The notes under the pieces were generated by a model. It was not told the origin of the DNA, ran no database searches, and saw nothing but the letters and a program-made list of their open reading frames with translations. Positions 1 through 10,702 of a stretch of 64,000 bases of DNA are shown in pieces. Both the position numbers and the translations under genes were made by a program. The DNA is from Symbiodinium natans (taxonomy: Eukaryota > Sar > Dinophyceae > Suessiales > Symbiodiniaceae). The DNA is taken from contig CAJNDS010000569.1 in assembly GCA_905221605.1 (NCBI GenBank), positions 718,514 to 782,513 of the forward strand, read 5' to 3'. Every line of letters starts with the position of its first letter. Position 1 is the stretch's first letter.

Positions 1-66
1 CATATCTTTCTTTTATGTCGATGCGTCACGCGTCGATCCGTCGTGCGAAGCTTGGTGCAATATGTC

Positions 67-1175
67 TCAGACACCACTGCAGCCGCCCTTGATTTCTCGG
101 TCCGTGTCATAGCGGCAAAGCTGGTAGGTTGTGTTGTAGGTGCACGACACAATGTGGGTCGATTTGGCCGTGGCCGCGACCTTGCCGTTCGAGGCCTTGA
201 CCTCGGTCTTGGACTTGTACTTGATAAACTTCTTCTCGCAGTCATCTGCCGATAGACTGTTGCAGTACTCGTCCTTGCCCAGCTCGGTCATGTTCTTTCT
301 CACTCTGTCACACTTGGCGCTTTCACAGCAGAGCTCGTCGCTTGCGCCAGGAATCTTCGCGGCATCAGGGATTTGCATGAGCCCCTTGTCCGGGCTGCAG
401 CTGTAGCTGCTGCAAGCCGGAACGCAGCAAGCGCTGCTGGTTGAACCGACTACATTGTCCTTGCCATTTTTGGGAGCTGGAAGCCAGCCCTCCGTTGCGT
501 TGCAGGTGAACTGCTTGCATGTGGGAAGGCAACACTGCGTGACGTTGTTGCCGATGTCGTTTGCCACAGACTCCCATGGTGCCCAACCGTCTTCCGCAGG
601 GCACTCAAACCTATACTCCCCTTTGAACCATAATAAAAACATGTTTAATATCCTCTTGGGTTTTATATAAACAAAAATGAAAAAATCCCAAGGGGGATAT
701 AGAAACTGCTTGCAGGTCTTCACGCAGCAAGCCTCATCAGAGTCGGCAAAGTCATCGGCCTTAGAGTCGTCATCTGTCCAGCCATCGCTGCATTTGTGCG
801 CTTTGCACTGTTTCTGGCAGCATCCCTCCGTCTTGTTCACGTCTTCTGGCTTCACGGCAAAGCCGGTGGGGCATGTCACCTGCGCAGTGTTGCTGCACGT
901 CGGCGTGCAGCAATCCTGGACAGAGCTGCCAACAACGAGAGCCTTGCTCTCATTCACAGCCCAACCCGAGGCAGAGCAGTTCACAGCCGCACATGTTTGG
1001 TCACAGCAATCCTCAGCAGCGCTGGAGACCACGTCCTTCTTCGCAACGCTCGGTGCCCAAGGTGCTTCGCAGCTGAAGAGCTCGCACTTGGGCTTGCAGC
1101 ACTCCTCCTTGCCTGGGATGGCACTTACTAAACGACGCTGCAAGATATGGCATAATCCCTTCCCCCTAATACTAA

Positions 1176-1216
<41 letters not shown>

Positions 1217-2164
1217 TCTGAAATTCGTCTGGGCCCGAAAAATATTTAAAATTAGGGGGGGTCTAAATCCTAAAACCTGAATTCCGAAACCTAATAAAAC
1301 GCCAAAGCCGAAGACGAGTAAACCCTCAACCCTAAACCCTGAACCCTAAACCCTCACCCTAAACCCTAAATCCTGAACCCTAAACCCTGAAACCCTAAAA
1401 CCCTAAACCCTGAACCCTAAACCTGAAACCCTAATGGCTCAACTCAAGAACTCAAGGGCGAAGGCCCTCAACCCCCCCCCCCTAATTCTCAAACAGGTTT
1501 AGTATTGGGCTGGCTGCCGGGGGGGGTCCGGGGAAAATAATATCTAAAATTAGGGGAGGTTTTAGTATTAGGGGGAAGGGATTAAATTACATATTGCCTT
1601 CTCTACACCAATAGTAAGGGAGGGAACAAATAAAACATCCCACCATGACCCAGCATTCCCCACCACGACACACCATGACCCACAATTACACAACTACCCA
1701 GCATTCATTACCCACCTGCACACACAGCATTACCGACCAGTACCCACCAATACCACAAGTGCCCACAACTCCCAGCATTACCCACCATCACCCACCACTG
1801 CCCAGTTGCTCACGCCAGGGGCCGTTGCATCTGCTAAAACGTATCCTGCATCACACTCGAAATCGGACCCGCACGTTTGGTCGCAGCACACCTGAGGGGA
1901 GTTCCCGACGTTGTCCCAGTAGGCCGGATTGGTACGGTAGATTCCTGTGCATGTAAAGAGCTTGCAGGACTTCTCACAACAATCCTCCACCCTGTTGCCG
2001 GTCAAGGTGTGGTGATTGAGTTTCGGTAGCCACGCTCTGGGGCACCGTAAATTGTCGCATGACTGAACGGTAGTCGCTTCTGACACGTCCTTTCCAACGC
2101 TGCGAATCGTCAGTTGCCTAGCTAGGGCAACGGATAGCAGGAGGGCATATTGCCCAAACTTCAT
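67..2164 (-). CDS. secreted Cys-rich repeat protein (exons 2164-1814, 1137-707, 610-67)
   Basis: The product is predicted to be secreted: exon 1 starts with MKFGQYALLLSVALA, a good signal peptide, followed by repeats of the form CC-x2-(T/S/K)C-x-x-(F)-x-C-x5-GW spaced about 45 residues. At least eight repeats are visible, for example CCEKSCKLFTC, CCDQTC, CCKPKCELFSC and CCLPTCKQFTC. The C-terminal ~100 residues differ (CDRVRKNMTELGKDEYC) and end in GGCSGV-stop at 67-69. Exon 1 ends at 1814 before GTGAGC. Exon 2 starts at 1137 after TTGCAG, phase 0 on both sides. A second intron at 706-611 is described separately. The spliced product is about 441 residues with many paired Cys, so it is probably disulphide-rich and extracellular or in the wall. 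Similar Cys-rich repeat proteins occur in dinoflagellates, but the family name and function are unknown to me. The start is chosen from the signal peptide. Confidence 0.75.
611..702 (-). mobile_element. introner-like element copy 1, forming a GT-AG intron
   Basis: This 92-bp element begins CTATACTCCCCTT and ends AAGGGGGATATAG on the plus strand, so its ends are inverted repeats. It is flanked by the 4-bp direct repeat AAAC (607-610 and 703-706), a target-site duplication. On the minus strand the intron runs 706 to 611: the duplicated GTTT supplies the 5' GT and the element's last TATAG supplies the 3' AG. Removing these 96 nt restores the repeat motif CKQFEC, matching CKQFTC elsewhere in the protein. 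The intron is divisible by three and has no stop, so retention would add 32 hydrophobic residues in frame. Homologous copies lie at 10914-11002 and 61571-61674. Confidence 0.85.
1153..1584. mobile_element. 432-bp inverted-repeat element inside intron 1
   Basis: The ends are a perfect 27-bp inverted repeat: 1153-1179 begins TAATCCCTTCCCCCTAAT and 1558-1584 is its reverse complement. The interior holds a C-run of about 35 (1178-1213), a degenerate CCCTAAA block (about 1320-1436) and further copies of an AATTAGGGG motif. It fills most of the 676-bp intron between the exons of the Cys-rich gene. No coding capacity is visible, so it would be a non-autonomous element. I could not define a target duplication. 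Confidence 0.6.
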
Positions 2165-2342
2165 TGCAACTATACAGTCTGCGGGCTAGTTACGCCAGAT
2201 GGACTGTTCTGTCTTGAGCCGAAGCCAGTCATGAGTCATGAGGATTTCGACGCTCCTGCTCAGCTGGCCAGAGGAACTGCCCGGCCGGGCCGGTCATGCA
2301 AGTTTCAACTGCCAAGCAGCTGCTACACTGCTTGGCATGCAG

Positions 2343-2424
2343 GTTTAGGGTTTAGGGTTTAGGGTTTAGGGTTTAGGGTTTAGGGTTTAGGGTTTAGGGT
2401 TTAGGGTTTAGGGTTTAGGGTTTA
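2343..2424 (+). repeat. interstitial telomere-type repeat (TTTAGGG)n
   Basis: About twelve perfect TTTAGGG units sit just upstream of the Cys-rich gene. Neighbouring 2165-3595 has no gene I can support. It also holds a CT-rich simple repeat at 2660-2730, a short CCCTAAA run at 3217-3243, and two copies of a ~54-bp inverted-repeat unit at 3424-3530 (CTCCTTAATAGGGATT with AATCCCCAT). Confidence 0.9.
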
Positions 2425-2675
2425 GGGGTTAGGGTGGGGTGTCATGGGCAAGCAGCACCCGGCAAACGTCGTGCACAGTCGACCACCCTAACCCTTTAAC
2501 CCCCCAAAGTCAGTGAGCTTGGTGATGGCCCAGCTGGCCCTTGTGCTCCTTTTCTGTGGTGTGTTTGACTCCCCAAAATAAACCCCCAAAATATGGACCC
2601 GATTGGCAGACCGTATGACCATTGCTGCACGAGGCCCTTGTGGACTATGCCAACTCAACTCTCTGTCCCTCTCTC

Positions 2676-2707
<32 letters not shown>

Positions 2708-3633
2708 CTTTCTTTCTTTCTTTCTTAGGGGCTTGAGGAGCCCAGGGCCCCCCGCGCGACAGCGCGCCCCGCTCCCGCTTTGCTCTCTCTGTGTCTTTCT
2801 CTATATGTATGCCTGGAATATGATCGTACCTGGAACCCATTTTAGGCCCTGATACGTCTACTTGCCTAGGGGCCCCCCTAACGCATTAGTAGGTTCCCAA
2901 AGGTTAAGTTTTCGGGTACCTCGTTTCATCCCTATAGTATGGACTTTGGGGAGCCTCAACTATAACAATACGACCCCGTATGATGACGTAGAGATCTCAC
3001 CCTATCCCTTCGACCTCCACCCAGCCCTCCATTCCCACTAAACAAAGTCATCGACGACCTTTTCTTTGGAACCCTTCGGCACTCTCAGAGCTTGTTTGCA
3101 GCCGTTCAAGATGTGCAGGCACTGCCCCAACCTCGCCAGGATTAGGATCACAAAAGTAGGGCCCTCACAGTACGACGGTGTGCAACTCTCTGCAACTCAT
3201 CTGCGTAGTTGACGCTCTAAACCCTAAACCCTAAACACTAAACACCTCATAAGGGAAAACAAAACATGTCCCTAGGGCAAACCTAGTCATCGCTGACGGA
3301 GGCCACACTAGGGGAGGGCCCCAAGGTTAGGGTACCTATTCGGGGGTCCTATGAGGACACCCGCCCCCCTCCCCCGCCCCAATTTTGAGAAATGACCTAC
3401 ATTGGCAAGTTCCCCCTTACACTAACACTCCTTAATAGGGATTCCTATAATCCCCATTAAGGACTGTCCATTCACGAACACTCCTTAATAGGGATTGCTA
3501 GAATCCCCATAAAGGACTGTCAAAAAAAGGGGTCGGGCATGCGCGCCACAGGCATGTCAGCAATGTATGCTCCAGGCATGGGCTTTTGTTGGCTTAGGGT
3601 TTAGGGTTTCATTAGGGTTTAGGGTTTTGGGTG

Positions 3634-3820
3634 CAGATTCTGGACGTTCCTTATGACCTGATTGTTGTTGGAGATGCCCACCGCTTCTCAAACTCCCTCG
3701 CGCAAGCCCTCGCGGCCACGCCTGGCTTCCTTCACAGAATGCCACGGCCCGAGAAGTTCGCCATCAACGCACCTCAGGACAAGCTCGAGACGATGCCTAT
3801 GCCTGAACCTCGTTCAGGCT
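3634..3820 (+). CDS. candidate plus-strand exon, unrecognised
   Basis: After a TTTAGGG block and the acceptor-like GGGTGCAG, an open frame begins ILDVPYDLIVVGDAHRFSNS and continues through PGFLHRMPRPEKFAINAP to about 3820. The composition looks like a globular protein and the third codon positions are C/G rich. A donor is not clear. It lies on the strand opposite to almost all other coding in the window, so it either marks a local strand switch or is a false positive. I do not recognise a family. Confidence 0.35.
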
Positions 3821-3994
3821 CGCCGTGCTGCAAAGACCGTTGCAGGAATAAAGAATGCAACCTCAGGGACCTTGACCACAGGAGCCACCGAAACTGGACA
3901 GCTAGTGGTCTATGAGAGAAAGCCATCAAGAATCCAGATATGACAGCAGGTGAGCCAACAGCTGTACAGCTCTTCACGCCTTATTTTCGGAGCA

Positions 3995-6464
3995 TCAGCA
4001 TGCATGCTCGAAGTAACATGCCACACCGGCATCCGCATGATTCTGCTCTACGTAGCCTCGCACTTTAGCCGGCCACACCAGTGGCTTGACACAGCTCAGC
4101 ACGCGAAGTGAAGGGAGAACATAAAGATCATCCCAGGAGTGCCCAGCAGCGTTCAGCGATTTTTCAGACCGCAGAAGCTCGGCAAAGTCAAGTAGAAGCG
4201 CATTCACCCGTGGAACCAGTTTGTTCGTGTCTGCCAGCGCTCTTTCGTAGTTAAAGCCTTTCGCGACGTACTTGTCCATCTGGTACTGCCTGTCTGCCTG
4301 GTTCTTCGTAGGGATTTTAGGTTTTAGGGTTTAGGGTTTAGGGGTACCCTATAGAATCCCTTAAAGGGTTTTTGTAGGGCCCAACTCCCCTCATTCCCTA
4401 CTAAGAACTAGGGGATGAGGGAATGAGCTACCATTCATAATCCCTTAAAGGTAGATATAGATACCCTATATACTTCCTTAAAGGGTATAAATAAATAATA
4501 ACTCTACATATATATATATATAGATACTCCATGCAATCCCTTAAAGGGTACATATACATATATATATATATAGGGCCCTGTACAATTCCCTCATTACCTA
4601 CAAAAAGAGCTCGGAAACTGTCTGCCTGCGTGGCAAAATCCGCAATGGGCATCTGCAGCAACCTTGGCCTGGTGAGTCCATGCATGACCTCGGAGGTGGG
4701 TAATAGAACCTTCTTGAAACAAAGGGTTTAGGGTTTAGGGTTTAGGGTTTAGGGTTTAATTAGGGACCTCGGAGGGCCCGAATAGAACCCTCGTTTAGGG
4801 TTTAGGGTTTAGGGGCTAAAGAAAAGACAGTCCTAAATATGATCCTCCTAAATCCAATAATTAAGGGAAAACCTCTGAACAAAATCCGAAATTCTCATCC
4901 TCTTTCATTAAACCCCAGTAAGAGAGGAAAAAACATATGAAAACTCTCCAAAGGGCCGAGTGGCTCGTCGCAGCTTTGACTGCCACGCCTTGAGATCCTT
5001 GCGCCCCGTGCGGCGCGCGATCAGTCGGCCTGTTGTAGACTCCCGTGAGGACTCGATGGCTTCGATGATGTCCAGAGACTCAGACATTTTGTGTTCCTGG
5101 CTGTGTTTAGGGTTTAGGGTTTAGGGTTTATAGGGTTTAGGGTTTAGGGCTACCACATCCCATGGCCTACCATCCCCAAAGATGGCGCCTATTTTTTTTC
5201 ATTCTAGATATTCTTGGCATGACAAGGAAGGCCTCATAGCCCACCCTTCCATGATGACAAGGACACCATAGTGTATACTCCCCTAAAGACGGAATCCCAA
5301 ACAAGCTAAACCCTCAAACCCCCACACTAGTGCCTACTGTCTCACTCCAGTTTTCCAAACTCGTCCTTCCCTTCCCGGTCGTGCCAGGTCAGAACTGGAA
5401 GCATCTTCTTCCCGATCAGCGCAGTGGGCCCGGCCACGTCAGCATAGCCGTACCTTTTTATTGCCCCTAAACCCTAGTTCACCCTAAACTGCCTTTTCAG
5501 ATTTGCTTTGAGGGCAGGACGTCCTATTCGACTTCCTTGTCACATGGCCCTGGCTGAGGACACCCTGGGCTTGGGTACCCCAAAGTCTCTAGGATTCTCT
5601 GTGGCCCATAACTTTTTTAGGGTTATTTTCGGGTTTGGGGTCTTCTTTGCCACCTGCCTGGAGCCTCGCAGGGTTTGGGGTTCGGGGTGTAGGGCTATGA
5701 TTACGGGCTGAAGCGCCGGCTGTCTTGGGCTGATAAACATATTTTGTCCGGTTTGAGTTTTTGTGTTGCGGAGTAGGAAATTGAACTTCGGAATCCAGAT
5801 CAGAATAAAGAAACAGAAAAGCAGCAACGACACGGAGCTATGCCGCTATGTGCCCAAATGCATCTCCTTACGTTGCACGAAGGGTCCTGATGTAACTTAA
5901 GGAAACTGTTCCTTAATTCTACTTAAACGGTCTTGGCTTCCGCTAAGACTTGGCTGCAGCAGAAATGCACGGAGCGCTGGGATTCCAGGCCGTGCCAGCC
6001 AAGAACAAGCTCCTTACGGCTTCGGTTTGCTGATACCCGAGGCATCCAAAGCTGCACGCAAAGCCTCTTAAACAAAAACAAATGGTCCCAGACCCCTGGG
6101 AGGATCCAAAAAGTACATCCCCTTTAAGGGTTCCTAAGAATGACCCACTAGTAGTATGGAGGAGGGTACAACTTGTAAGGATCCTCCCAGGGGTCTGGGG
6201 TATGCCTTTGGCGATCTAAGGCTCCACACGAGTGCAGTACCTCAGCAAGCAGTGGCCGAATGAAGAAGCACCCTCAAAAAAATCACCCGCTACCTACTTT
6301 CTTGAGAGTTGTAGCTGCTATCACTTTAAATTTCCAGCCCCTCAAGGATTCTGAGGCACCCTTTTTGTATAAACCACACGAAAAAAGGCGGGTGGTTTGG
6401 CGGTTCTCGTGCCGGCCGAGCAACGGGCAGTGGTCGTAGACGTGCACACCCAAGCCTCTCGCCC
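3995..6464 (-). CDS. glutaredoxin-2-like (GST-fold) protein, multi-exon, incomplete model
   Basis: Five minus-strand exons match the order of a Grx2-type protein, a glutathione-dependent thiol oxidoreductase with a thioredoxin domain followed by a helical GST-like domain. E1 (about 6464-6425): LGVHVYDHCP, the start of the CPxC active site, then GTTGCT. E2 (5466-5346): GPTALIGKKMLPVL, the cis-proline region, with donor GTGAGA. E3 (5100-4957): MSESLDIIEAIE, with donor GCCC. E4 (about 4667-4620): PRLLQMPIADFATQAD. E5 (about 4300-3995): QMDKYVAKGFNYERALADTN, then WDDLYVLPSLRVLSCVKPL and the stop. The E2 and E3 phases join exactly. The exon that should carry the second half of the CPxC motif, between 6424 and 5467, was not found, so the gene may be incomplete or broken there. 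Confidence 0.7.
4301..4617. mobile_element. insertion forming the Grx2-like E4/E5 intron, with 11-bp direct repeats
   Basis: The minus-strand 11-mer CAGGCAGACAG occurs on both sides (4618-4628 in E4, 4290-4300 in E5). Collapsing the two copies restores a continuous reading frame ATQADRQYQMDKY. Splicing at CAG|GCAGACAG gives a GC-AG intron of 328 nt. The inserted DNA contains a TTTAGGG block, three AATCCCTTAAAGGGT motifs and TA-rich runs. This looks like intron gain by insertion with target duplication, or by tandem duplication. Confidence 0.55.
4727..4815 (+). repeat. TTTAGGG blocks within introns of the Grx2-like gene
   Basis: Short TTTAGGG runs lie at 4727-4758, 4796-4815 and 5104-5147, all in predicted introns of the minus-strand gene. 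The run before E2 (5467-5475) contributes a TTTAG|GG acceptor. Confidence 0.8.
6087..6199. mobile_element. 113-bp inverted-repeat element, GGATCC family, copy 1
   Basis: The ends form a perfect 21-bp inverted repeat: CCCAGACCCCTGGGAGGATC at 6087 and its complement ending at 6199. The interior has AAGGGTTCCTAAGAATG and TAGTAGTATGG. Related copies lie at 7924-8103 and about 8511-8624. No ORF is present. It fits a MITE-like element. Confidence 0.75.
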
Positions 6465-6510
6465 CTGCCAACGGCGCCGCCGATGCCGGCAACACCTGTC
6501 CATCGAAGTG

Positions 6511-6570
6511 CGGTTTAGGGTTTAGGGTTTAGGGTTTAGGGTTTAGGGTTTAGGGTTTAGGGTTTAGGGT
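6511..6570 (+). repeat. TTTAGGG tract
   Basis: About eight perfect telomere-type units. From here to 10700 I find no gene I can support. The stretch holds further telomere-type runs (7052-7073, 7536-7617, 9557-9597, 10376-10480) and the inverted-repeat elements listed here. Confidence 0.9.
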
Positions 6571-6586
6571 TGAGAAAGCGCGGGCA

Positions 6587-6684
6587 AGGCATCCAAAGGC
6601 TGCTGTGTAGCACCTTTTTTGGGTTTGTTGTTGGGGATTCTAGTGTACTACCCCAAAGAGGTACTACATAGGAGCCTTTGGCTA
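6587..6684. mobile_element. inverted-repeat element, CTACATAGGAGCCTTTGG family, copy 1
   Basis: The left arm CCAAAGGCTGCTGTGTAGCA pairs imperfectly with the right arm GTACTACATAGGAGCCTTTG. It is homologous to elements at 31163-31252 and 45913-46009, sharing the interior GGGGATTCTAGTGTACTACC. Confidence 0.6.
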
Positions 6685-7923
6685 GAGCCCGGCCGGACAT
6701 ATAAGGGCCCTAAATTCTAATTAGGTAACTCTAGTAGTAGGGGGGGCTACCTGAAGGGGTCAGGATAGGGTGTTAGGGTCCGTCCGATGCAGAGAATCCT
6801 AAAGTTCGCCCGTTGCAAAGAATCCCTGGATCTCAGATCTCCGAGTAAACTACTGCTTCCTCTCCAGGCTCGCGGTTTTACCCCTAAACCCTGAACCCTG
6901 AAAGCTGCGGTTTTGCTATGCTGCCACCAATAGATGTTTCGTTTTTTGCCGTGTCGCCGGCTTTAAGTTACAGGGTTTCTGTGAGGAGGATGGCTGTGAT
7001 GTATTGCGCTTGCCCAAAGACAGCCACTTGGAAGGATCCATGACTTAGTTTAGGGTTTAGGGTTTAGAGTTGGGATTCTAAGGGACTTTATTGCACCATA
7101 AAGGTTAAAGGTTACATGCTCTGCAACTAAGATGAACCTGTGGCTCGTTTTGATGTTCAGCTGGTCTGCAGCGAGTCAGCCAGGACGGATTACAAGTTCA
7201 TTACCTGAATCGACACTGAAGTAGAACCCTACACCCTGTGGAGGATGTTCTGGGGGCGCTATTTTCAGTCCTTACCTGCCCCAAGCCGCTGCTTGCCCGC
7301 AGACGAGCCCAGAGACCCTGAAATTCAGCTGAAGGAGTGTTCCTGAAATTAGTTAGGACCCATGCTACAAGTCAATGACAACTCCAAAATTGAAGGAATT
7401 CTGGTAGGCTCTTTGGGAACTTTGCAGAATCAGTAGTGGGTAGTGGACGTCCGCATGTCTTGTCGGTCGCTGCCTCCAAGGGTCCCCCCCCCGCCCCCCG
7501 GACTAGTGACCACAAACTTGCATGAGGTTGAGGCCTAAACCCTAAACCCTAACCCCTAACCCCTAACCCCTAAACCCTAAACCCTAAACCCTAGACCCTA
7601 AACCCTAGACCCTAAAACCTGTGGTTTCTTGAGAATGTCGACTACACGCTCGTGCAGGCAGCGTGAGTTCTTGATTAAGGAGCATCACCTTGAACACGAT
7701 GAAAACAATACTAGTTTTTTTGTTAAGGTTTCTTAGGGTTTTTAGGGAATCTTACAATAATTGACCTTAGCATGCTTGCTAATAAATGGCATGATTCTGC
7801 GACCTTTCCTGGCATTTCTGTTGAAGAGGTGCCTTGGCCAAGCCGGCCCAGTTCAGCATCAGCAGGCTCACGCCGAGCCCGCGAAGCGCGCAGCGCCGCC
7901 GGTCCATCGAGGGCTTTGGGGAA

Positions 7924-8103
7924 CCCAGACCCTCAGGGAGAATCCAAAAAGTAGATCCCCTTTTTAAGGGTTCCGAAGAAGGACCCTAATAGTAGTATAG
8001 GGTACGATTTGGGTTCCAAAAAGAGGGTTCCCAAGAATGGCCCAATAGCAGTATGGGGTACTATTTGGGGGCTCTACTTTGTGGATCCTCACAGGGGTCT
8101 GGG
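7924..8103. mobile_element. GGATCC-family inverted-repeat element, copy 2
   Basis: Starts CCCAGACCCTCAGGGAGAAT and ends GGATCCTCACAGGGGTCTGG. The interior is duplicated (two TAGTAGTATAGGG-like segments), making it longer than the 113-bp copy. Confidence 0.65.
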
Positions 8104-8510
8104 GAACTGCATGCTGCGAAAGTGTTAGGCCATGTAGGCACCTTGATTCACGCTACAGGTAAGATGTTTGTTGCTGACTCTGTCAAGAAAACTTGGACTA
8201 TGTTCCTATGAGGTTGCTACTGTGCTTATTAAGTGCGGGGTTCTGGTGCCCGCAGGTGTGGCTAGCGGTCAGGGGCTTCAGGTAGAGCTTCAGGCAAAAG
8301 GTCGACACAGCGTAGATCATGAGCTGTCTCTCGGCCCTCTAAGTACCAAGGGTCTCCATGTTGCAGCGAAAGCTTTCAGGGGCTAGGTTTGCGACCAGTG
8401 CTAGGCCCGACTCTGGAACTCAATATCGACCAGTTGTTGCCAAAACCACTAAAGACACGGCCGGCGATGCGAAGTTGAGTGCCCACTCTATCCGCCCTAT
8501 GGGGACCTAG

Positions 8511-8624
8511 GCCCACCCTTGGGAGGATCCAAAAAAACACCAAATAGTACCCTAGACTACTATTGGGTTATTCTTAGGAACCCTTAAAGGGGAACTACTT
8601 TTTGGATCCTTCCCATAGGCCCTC
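8511..8624. mobile_element. GGATCC-family inverted-repeat element, copy 3
   Basis: CCCACCCTTGGGAGGATCCA pairs with TGGATCCTTCCCATAGG. The interior is inverted relative to copy 1. The ends are more diverged. Confidence 0.5.
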
Positions 8625-10375
8625 AAGTCAGGCAGGGTTCCCAAAACTAAAGTTTCTAGGGTTTGAGGCCCGGGTTTAGGGGCTAGGGTTTAGGAGGGGA
8701 TTCCTCTTCAGGGAGGTTCTGATTCTTGTAGACTACCAAGTTGCAACGAGAATGGCTCTTGGGGTATAGGGACTTGGTATGCCAATCGATGGCACCCTCT
8801 AGTAATCCTGCGAACCAGTAGGTCAAGCAAGGATGCAGGACGTCGAGCCCCTGGCCTGCGAAGTCTGAGGTTTGATCGCGCTGACATTCGCTGACTGCAT
8901 GGCTGCGGCCCTAAACCCTAAACCCAAACCCAGAATCAGGGCTGGGGAGGGTAGGGGGAGGCAAGGCGAGTGACTGCTTTCTTGATGCCCCTGCAGGGTA
9001 AAAGACGTATAACTCAATAAGTGGGAATCTGGTCAAATCCCCAAGGGCAATCCTGGTAGAGGTTCACCTTAAGAAGGATGCCCCATATGTCTTCTTCATC
9101 CAACCCTAAGCCCTAAACCTGAAAGGCAGGGCTTAGGGCTGTCTGCTTTGGACTCATGGTGCATTGGTCTTCAAGCCGAGCGTGAGGGGAAAGGGACCTG
9201 GAGCCGGTTGCGCTGGCCTTCGGCGTTTAGGGAAGTCTCGTGGGTGAGGGTTTAGGGTCATGGGTCATGGGATTTAGTTTCTTTTTTACTTTGAGTTTTG
9301 GGTTAAAGGCTCAGGGCATTTTGGGTTCCAGCCTTGCTCTTGGCACCTTCTACCTCTGCATGAAAAGCTGCAGTTGAGGGTCCGGGTTTCGAAGCACGGT
9401 GTCTTCACTATACTGAACTTGGCACTCATATGATTTTAGCTTCTCCTTCAGGGATTACAGTCACCAAGAAGTAAAAAACACTTCCAAGTACCCCTAAGTT
9501 CAGGGTTCAGTTCAGGGCCAGGGTGAACGATGGCGAGGCTCGGATTCGGAGCCACGGTTTAGGGTCTAGGGTTTAGGGTGTAGGGTTTAGGGTTTAGGAG
9601 CGCCTTTTTGCGACTACCGCATGGCCGAAGCTGCTGCGAATCAAGCTGAATCGATGACACTTGAAATGACAACCGACTGTACAGCCGAAGCAAAAAGGGA
9701 GTAAGTGCAAAGCTGCAAGGGAGGGCACGTGCGAACCATTTTTTAAACTTCAGGGGAAAGGGGACCGATGATGATTCTTGTTTTGGAAGGAGTTGAAGAG
9801 AGGCATAGTTTTTGGATTGGCTGAGTTGTTTTCATTTCAAGCCCTAAACCCAAACCCTTACACACTCAAACCCTTACCTTATAAGAGGGAGGATTCGACC
9901 TATTGTATTGTGCCACCATTTCCGATTTCCAATATCAATTGAATTTCCATTACCATTACTATTTTTCGTGTTGCTCATTGTCATGATTTTGGAACGAACC
10001 TCCTTCTGCTTAGATAGAGAAAAAACCTTCTTGTGGGCAGAAAAACCGAACTAATTATGATGGTCATTTCCTGAAATGAAATGGGAAACGCTCTCCATCA
10101 TTTCCACGTGTGCCCCCTGCTGCAAGGTGAAAGCAATCTCAGGCATCAAGCATCGTCCTGCAAGGGTGAGATAATGATAGCGAGCTTCAGACAAGTGGCC
10201 CAACAACTCTTGAACGAAGGGCTGTTATCAGATACGACTTGAACCTAACACCCAATAGTAGGATTCCCTTATAGTACGGACCCCAATGTATGTACCCCGA
10301 GCATCGTACACCGTAAGCCCACATTTCGCTTTAGGTCTCCAGCGGTGGCTGGACATTGTACGCCACATCCATGGT

Positions 10376-10480
10376 TTAGGGTTTAGGGTTACGGTTCAGG
10401 GTTCAGGGTTCAGGGTTCAGGGTTCAGGGTTCAGGGTTCAGGGTTCAGGGTTTAGGGTTTAGGGTTTAGGGTTTAGGGTA
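10376..10480 (+). repeat. telomere-type tract with an internal TTCAGGG variant block
   Basis: TTTAGGG units flank about eight consecutive TTCAGGG units. The homogeneous variant block suggests local amplification of one mutated unit. Confidence 0.85.
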
Positions 10481-10702
10481 GTTGTCCAGTACCTAGGGCA
10501 AACTAGTTAACCTTTGGGATTCTAAGGGGATTATATTACCCCAAAAAGCTTAAAGGCTACCTACTCTACAACTAAGTAAAGCCACATGCTCCTCGTCGAC
10601 AAAGCCAGCCAGTCAATCCTAGCAGGGCGACGATCAATTTAATGGGATGAGTCGGCCCTGAACGCGTAACAAAAAAAGGGTTTAGGGTTTAGGGTTTAGG
10701 AT

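Noticed and set aside
43-1249. Several plus-strand open frames over the Cys-rich gene
   Set aside because: They are antisense to a gene with signal peptide, regular Cys repeats and good splice sites; their codons show no motif.
2343-2424. True chromosome end
   Set aside because: Telomere-type tracts are short, in both orientations, and surrounded by genes on both sides throughout the window.
5870-5900. Missing CPxC exon of the Grx2-like gene (PSCNVRRCIWAH)
   Set aside because: Resembles the expected sequence, but no AG acceptor gives the required phase; the alternative at 6000-6070 also fails in phase.
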